Below are positions 5,977 to 6,577 of a stretch of 6,577 nucleotides of DNA, piece after piece. Position numbers and translations under genes: made by a program. The stretch comes from an uncultured Eubacteriales bacterium. Its GTDB lineage: Bacteria; Bacillota; Clostridia; Lachnospirales; Lachnospiraceae. The notes below the pieces were generated by a model. That model searched no databases, was not told where the DNA came from, and saw only the letters and a list, made by a program, of their open reading frames with translations. The DNA lies in NCBI GenBank assembly GCA_949297565.1, contig CASFUI010000225.1, positions 1-6,577 on the forward strand, in the 5' to 3' direction. The first letter of the stretch is position 1; every line of letters starts with the position of its first letter.

Positions 5977-5992
5977 AATTATAATCGGTTGT
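5959..5992. repeat. Three overlapping half-sites forming alternative dyads
   Basis: CCGGTTG (5959-5965) and CAACCGG (5969-5975) form a perfect 7-bp dyad with a 3-nt loop. The middle element, read as ACAACCG (5968-5974), also pairs perfectly with CGGTTGT (5986-5992) across 11 nt. The two pairings share the middle element and exclude each other. They lie in the presumed leader downstream of the 6015-6043 promoter. Confidence 0.5.
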
Positions 5993-6014
5993 ATAAATCG
6001 TTAAAAACAAACGA

Positions 6015-6043
6015 ATTATAGCATGGTTTAGCTTATGATACAA
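6015..6043 (-). promoter_or_regulatory. Promoter for the MerR relic and ybaK
   Basis: On the minus strand TTGTAT (6043-6038), a 17-bp spacer and a perfect TATAAT (6020-6015) with an extended TGC in front form a near-ideal sigma-A promoter. A start near 6008 would give a leader of about 240 nt to ybaK, crossing the alternative dyads and the MerR relic. I see no terminator in between. Confidence 0.65.
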
Positions 6044-6060
6044 TAAGAACAAATATTGAG

Positions 6061-6240
6061 GTATTTATAAAGAATAAATTTTTTATCCTACATGTTTCTG
6101 ACGACTCCGTTTGTGTTTTTTGACTTTGAAAGACCAGTGGCACTCTTTTTTATCGAGTATATAGCCATTATGAAACTTTTTATTTTTATTTCGCACTACG
6201 GCTCAAAATTGATTAAAAGACGGTCTTGAATATGATACCG
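6061..6240. other. Spacer with no supported gene
   Basis: This stretch is T-rich on the plus strand. A 45-codon hydrophobic frame (ATG at 6092, stop 6227-6229) and an overlapping 37-codon basic frame on the other strand (GTG at 6196, stop at 6083) are open. Neither has a ribosome binding site or a recognisable family. It could be decayed coding DNA, but I cannot show it. Confidence 0.4.
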
Positions 6241-6255
6241 GAACGCGTCATGAAT

Positions 6256-6285
6256 TTGACTCGCAGATATGTTTACTATTATAAT
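6256..6285 (+). promoter_or_regulatory. Promoter of the PPOX/NimA-like gene
   Basis: TTGACT (6256-6261, 5/6) and a perfect TATAAT (6280-6285) are 18 bp apart, with a start expected near 6292. A second TATAAT at 6305-6310 has no -35 at proper spacing. CGTCATG (6246-6252) and CATGACG (6312-6318) flank the promoter as an inverted pair. Confidence 0.65.
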
Positions 6286-6338
6286 TGCGTCAGATAAGCT
6301 CGCGTATAATGCATGACGGGCGGAAATGAGGAAAAATT

Positions 6339-6577
6339 ATGTTCAGGGAAATGCGAAGAAAAAAACAAATGCTGTCACATGAGGAATGCATTGAAATTTT
6401 AAAAAACGCAGCTTCGGGTGTTCTTGCCCTGTCGGGAGATGAAGGCTACCCGTATGCGGTGCCGATAAGCTATGTATATGACGGTGAGCGGATAATTTTT
6501 CACAGTGCCAAAAGCGGGCATAAACTTGATGCAATTCTTAGAAATCCCAAAGCGTCATTTTGTGTTATTGCCAAGGA
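6339..6577 (+). CDS. Pyridoxamine 5'-phosphate oxidase-family flavoprotein, NimA-like, 3' end outside window
   Basis: The first 79 residues of a split-barrel FMN-binding protein are visible; the family is usually about 150-160 residues, so about half is missing. The opening MFREMRRKKQMLSHEECIEI, the strand GVLALSGDEGYPYAVPISYV and IIFHSAKSGHKLDAI follow the pattern of the Nim/PPOX-like group (short R-rich start, 'G.L...G..G.PY..P..Y.Y', 'FH.A..G.K'). Some Nim members reduce 5-nitroimidazole drugs, but most relatives in anaerobes have no known substrate, so drug resistance should not be assumed. GAGG at 6328-6331 lies 7 nt before the ATG. It has its own promoter and reads away from ybaK. Confidence 0.87.
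   Translation, partial: MFREMRRKKQMLSHEECIEILKNAASGVLALSGDEGYPYAVPISYVYDGERIIFHSAKSGHKLDAILRNPKASFCVIAK

Noticed and set aside
5959..5992. Plus-strand promoter with TTGACA at 5963-5968
   Set aside because: The hexamer is perfect, but the nearest TATAAT is only 11 bp away and no gene follows at a sensible distance.
6083..6229. Small genes on either strand (45 and 37 codons)
   Set aside because: No ribosome binding sites, low-complexity composition, overlapping frames and no recognised family.
6343..6534. Minus-strand open frame
   Set aside because: It is the shadow of the PPOX/NimA-like gene, with no start signal and no recognisable protein.

Overview
The window looks like a piece of chromosome from a low-to-mid GC anaerobic Firmicute, most likely class Clostridia. 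The signs are strong AGGAGG-type ribosome binding sites, AT-rich intergenic DNA with near-consensus sigma-A promoters, an ATP-dependent PEP carboxykinase, rubrerythrin with a short rubredoxin domain, a DUF3737 protein and a clostridial-type MerR relic. I cannot fix the genus. I see no rRNA, tRNA, CRISPR array or intact mobile element.

Layout. Positions 1-1215 (minus) hold the first 405 codons of pckA, whose 3' end lies outside the window. A divergent promoter region (1216-1489) carries a good pckA promoter and inverted repeats that fall in the pckA leader. On the plus strand follow an ArsC/Spx-family thiol protein (1490-1843), a rubredoxin domain fused to the FMN/Fe-S domain of glutamate synthase without its glutaminase (1883-3322), and rubrerythrin (3449-3988), closed by a strong terminator (4047-4099). 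These three look like a redox or oxidative-stress group: a CxxC thiol protein, an FMN/Fe-S oxidoreductase with its own rubredoxin, and a di-iron peroxidase with its own rubredoxin.

A 371-bp AT-rich gap holds two tandem promoters, a possible protein relic and an inverted repeat. It leads into a Cys-rich DUF3737 beta-helix protein (4360-5232). This gene converges on a YbaK/EbsC-type aminoacyl-tRNA deacylase (5292-5768, minus) across a small, probably bidirectional terminator.

Upstream of ybaK lies the decayed remnant of a MerR-family regulator (about 5789-5976, minus). It lacks its DNA-binding N-terminus and its middle, and the two surviving pieces are in different frames. A near-consensus promoter at 6015-6043 still points into it and on to ybaK. 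After a further spacer with no supported gene, a flavin-binding pyridoxamine-phosphate-oxidase/NimA-like gene starts at 6339 on the plus strand from its own promoter and runs off the end.

The parts most worth a second look are the rubredoxin-GltB fusion beside rubrerythrin, the MerR ghost with overlapping alternative hairpins ahead of ybaK, and the leader dyads of pckA and the DUF3737 gene. I found no convincing wholly new system.
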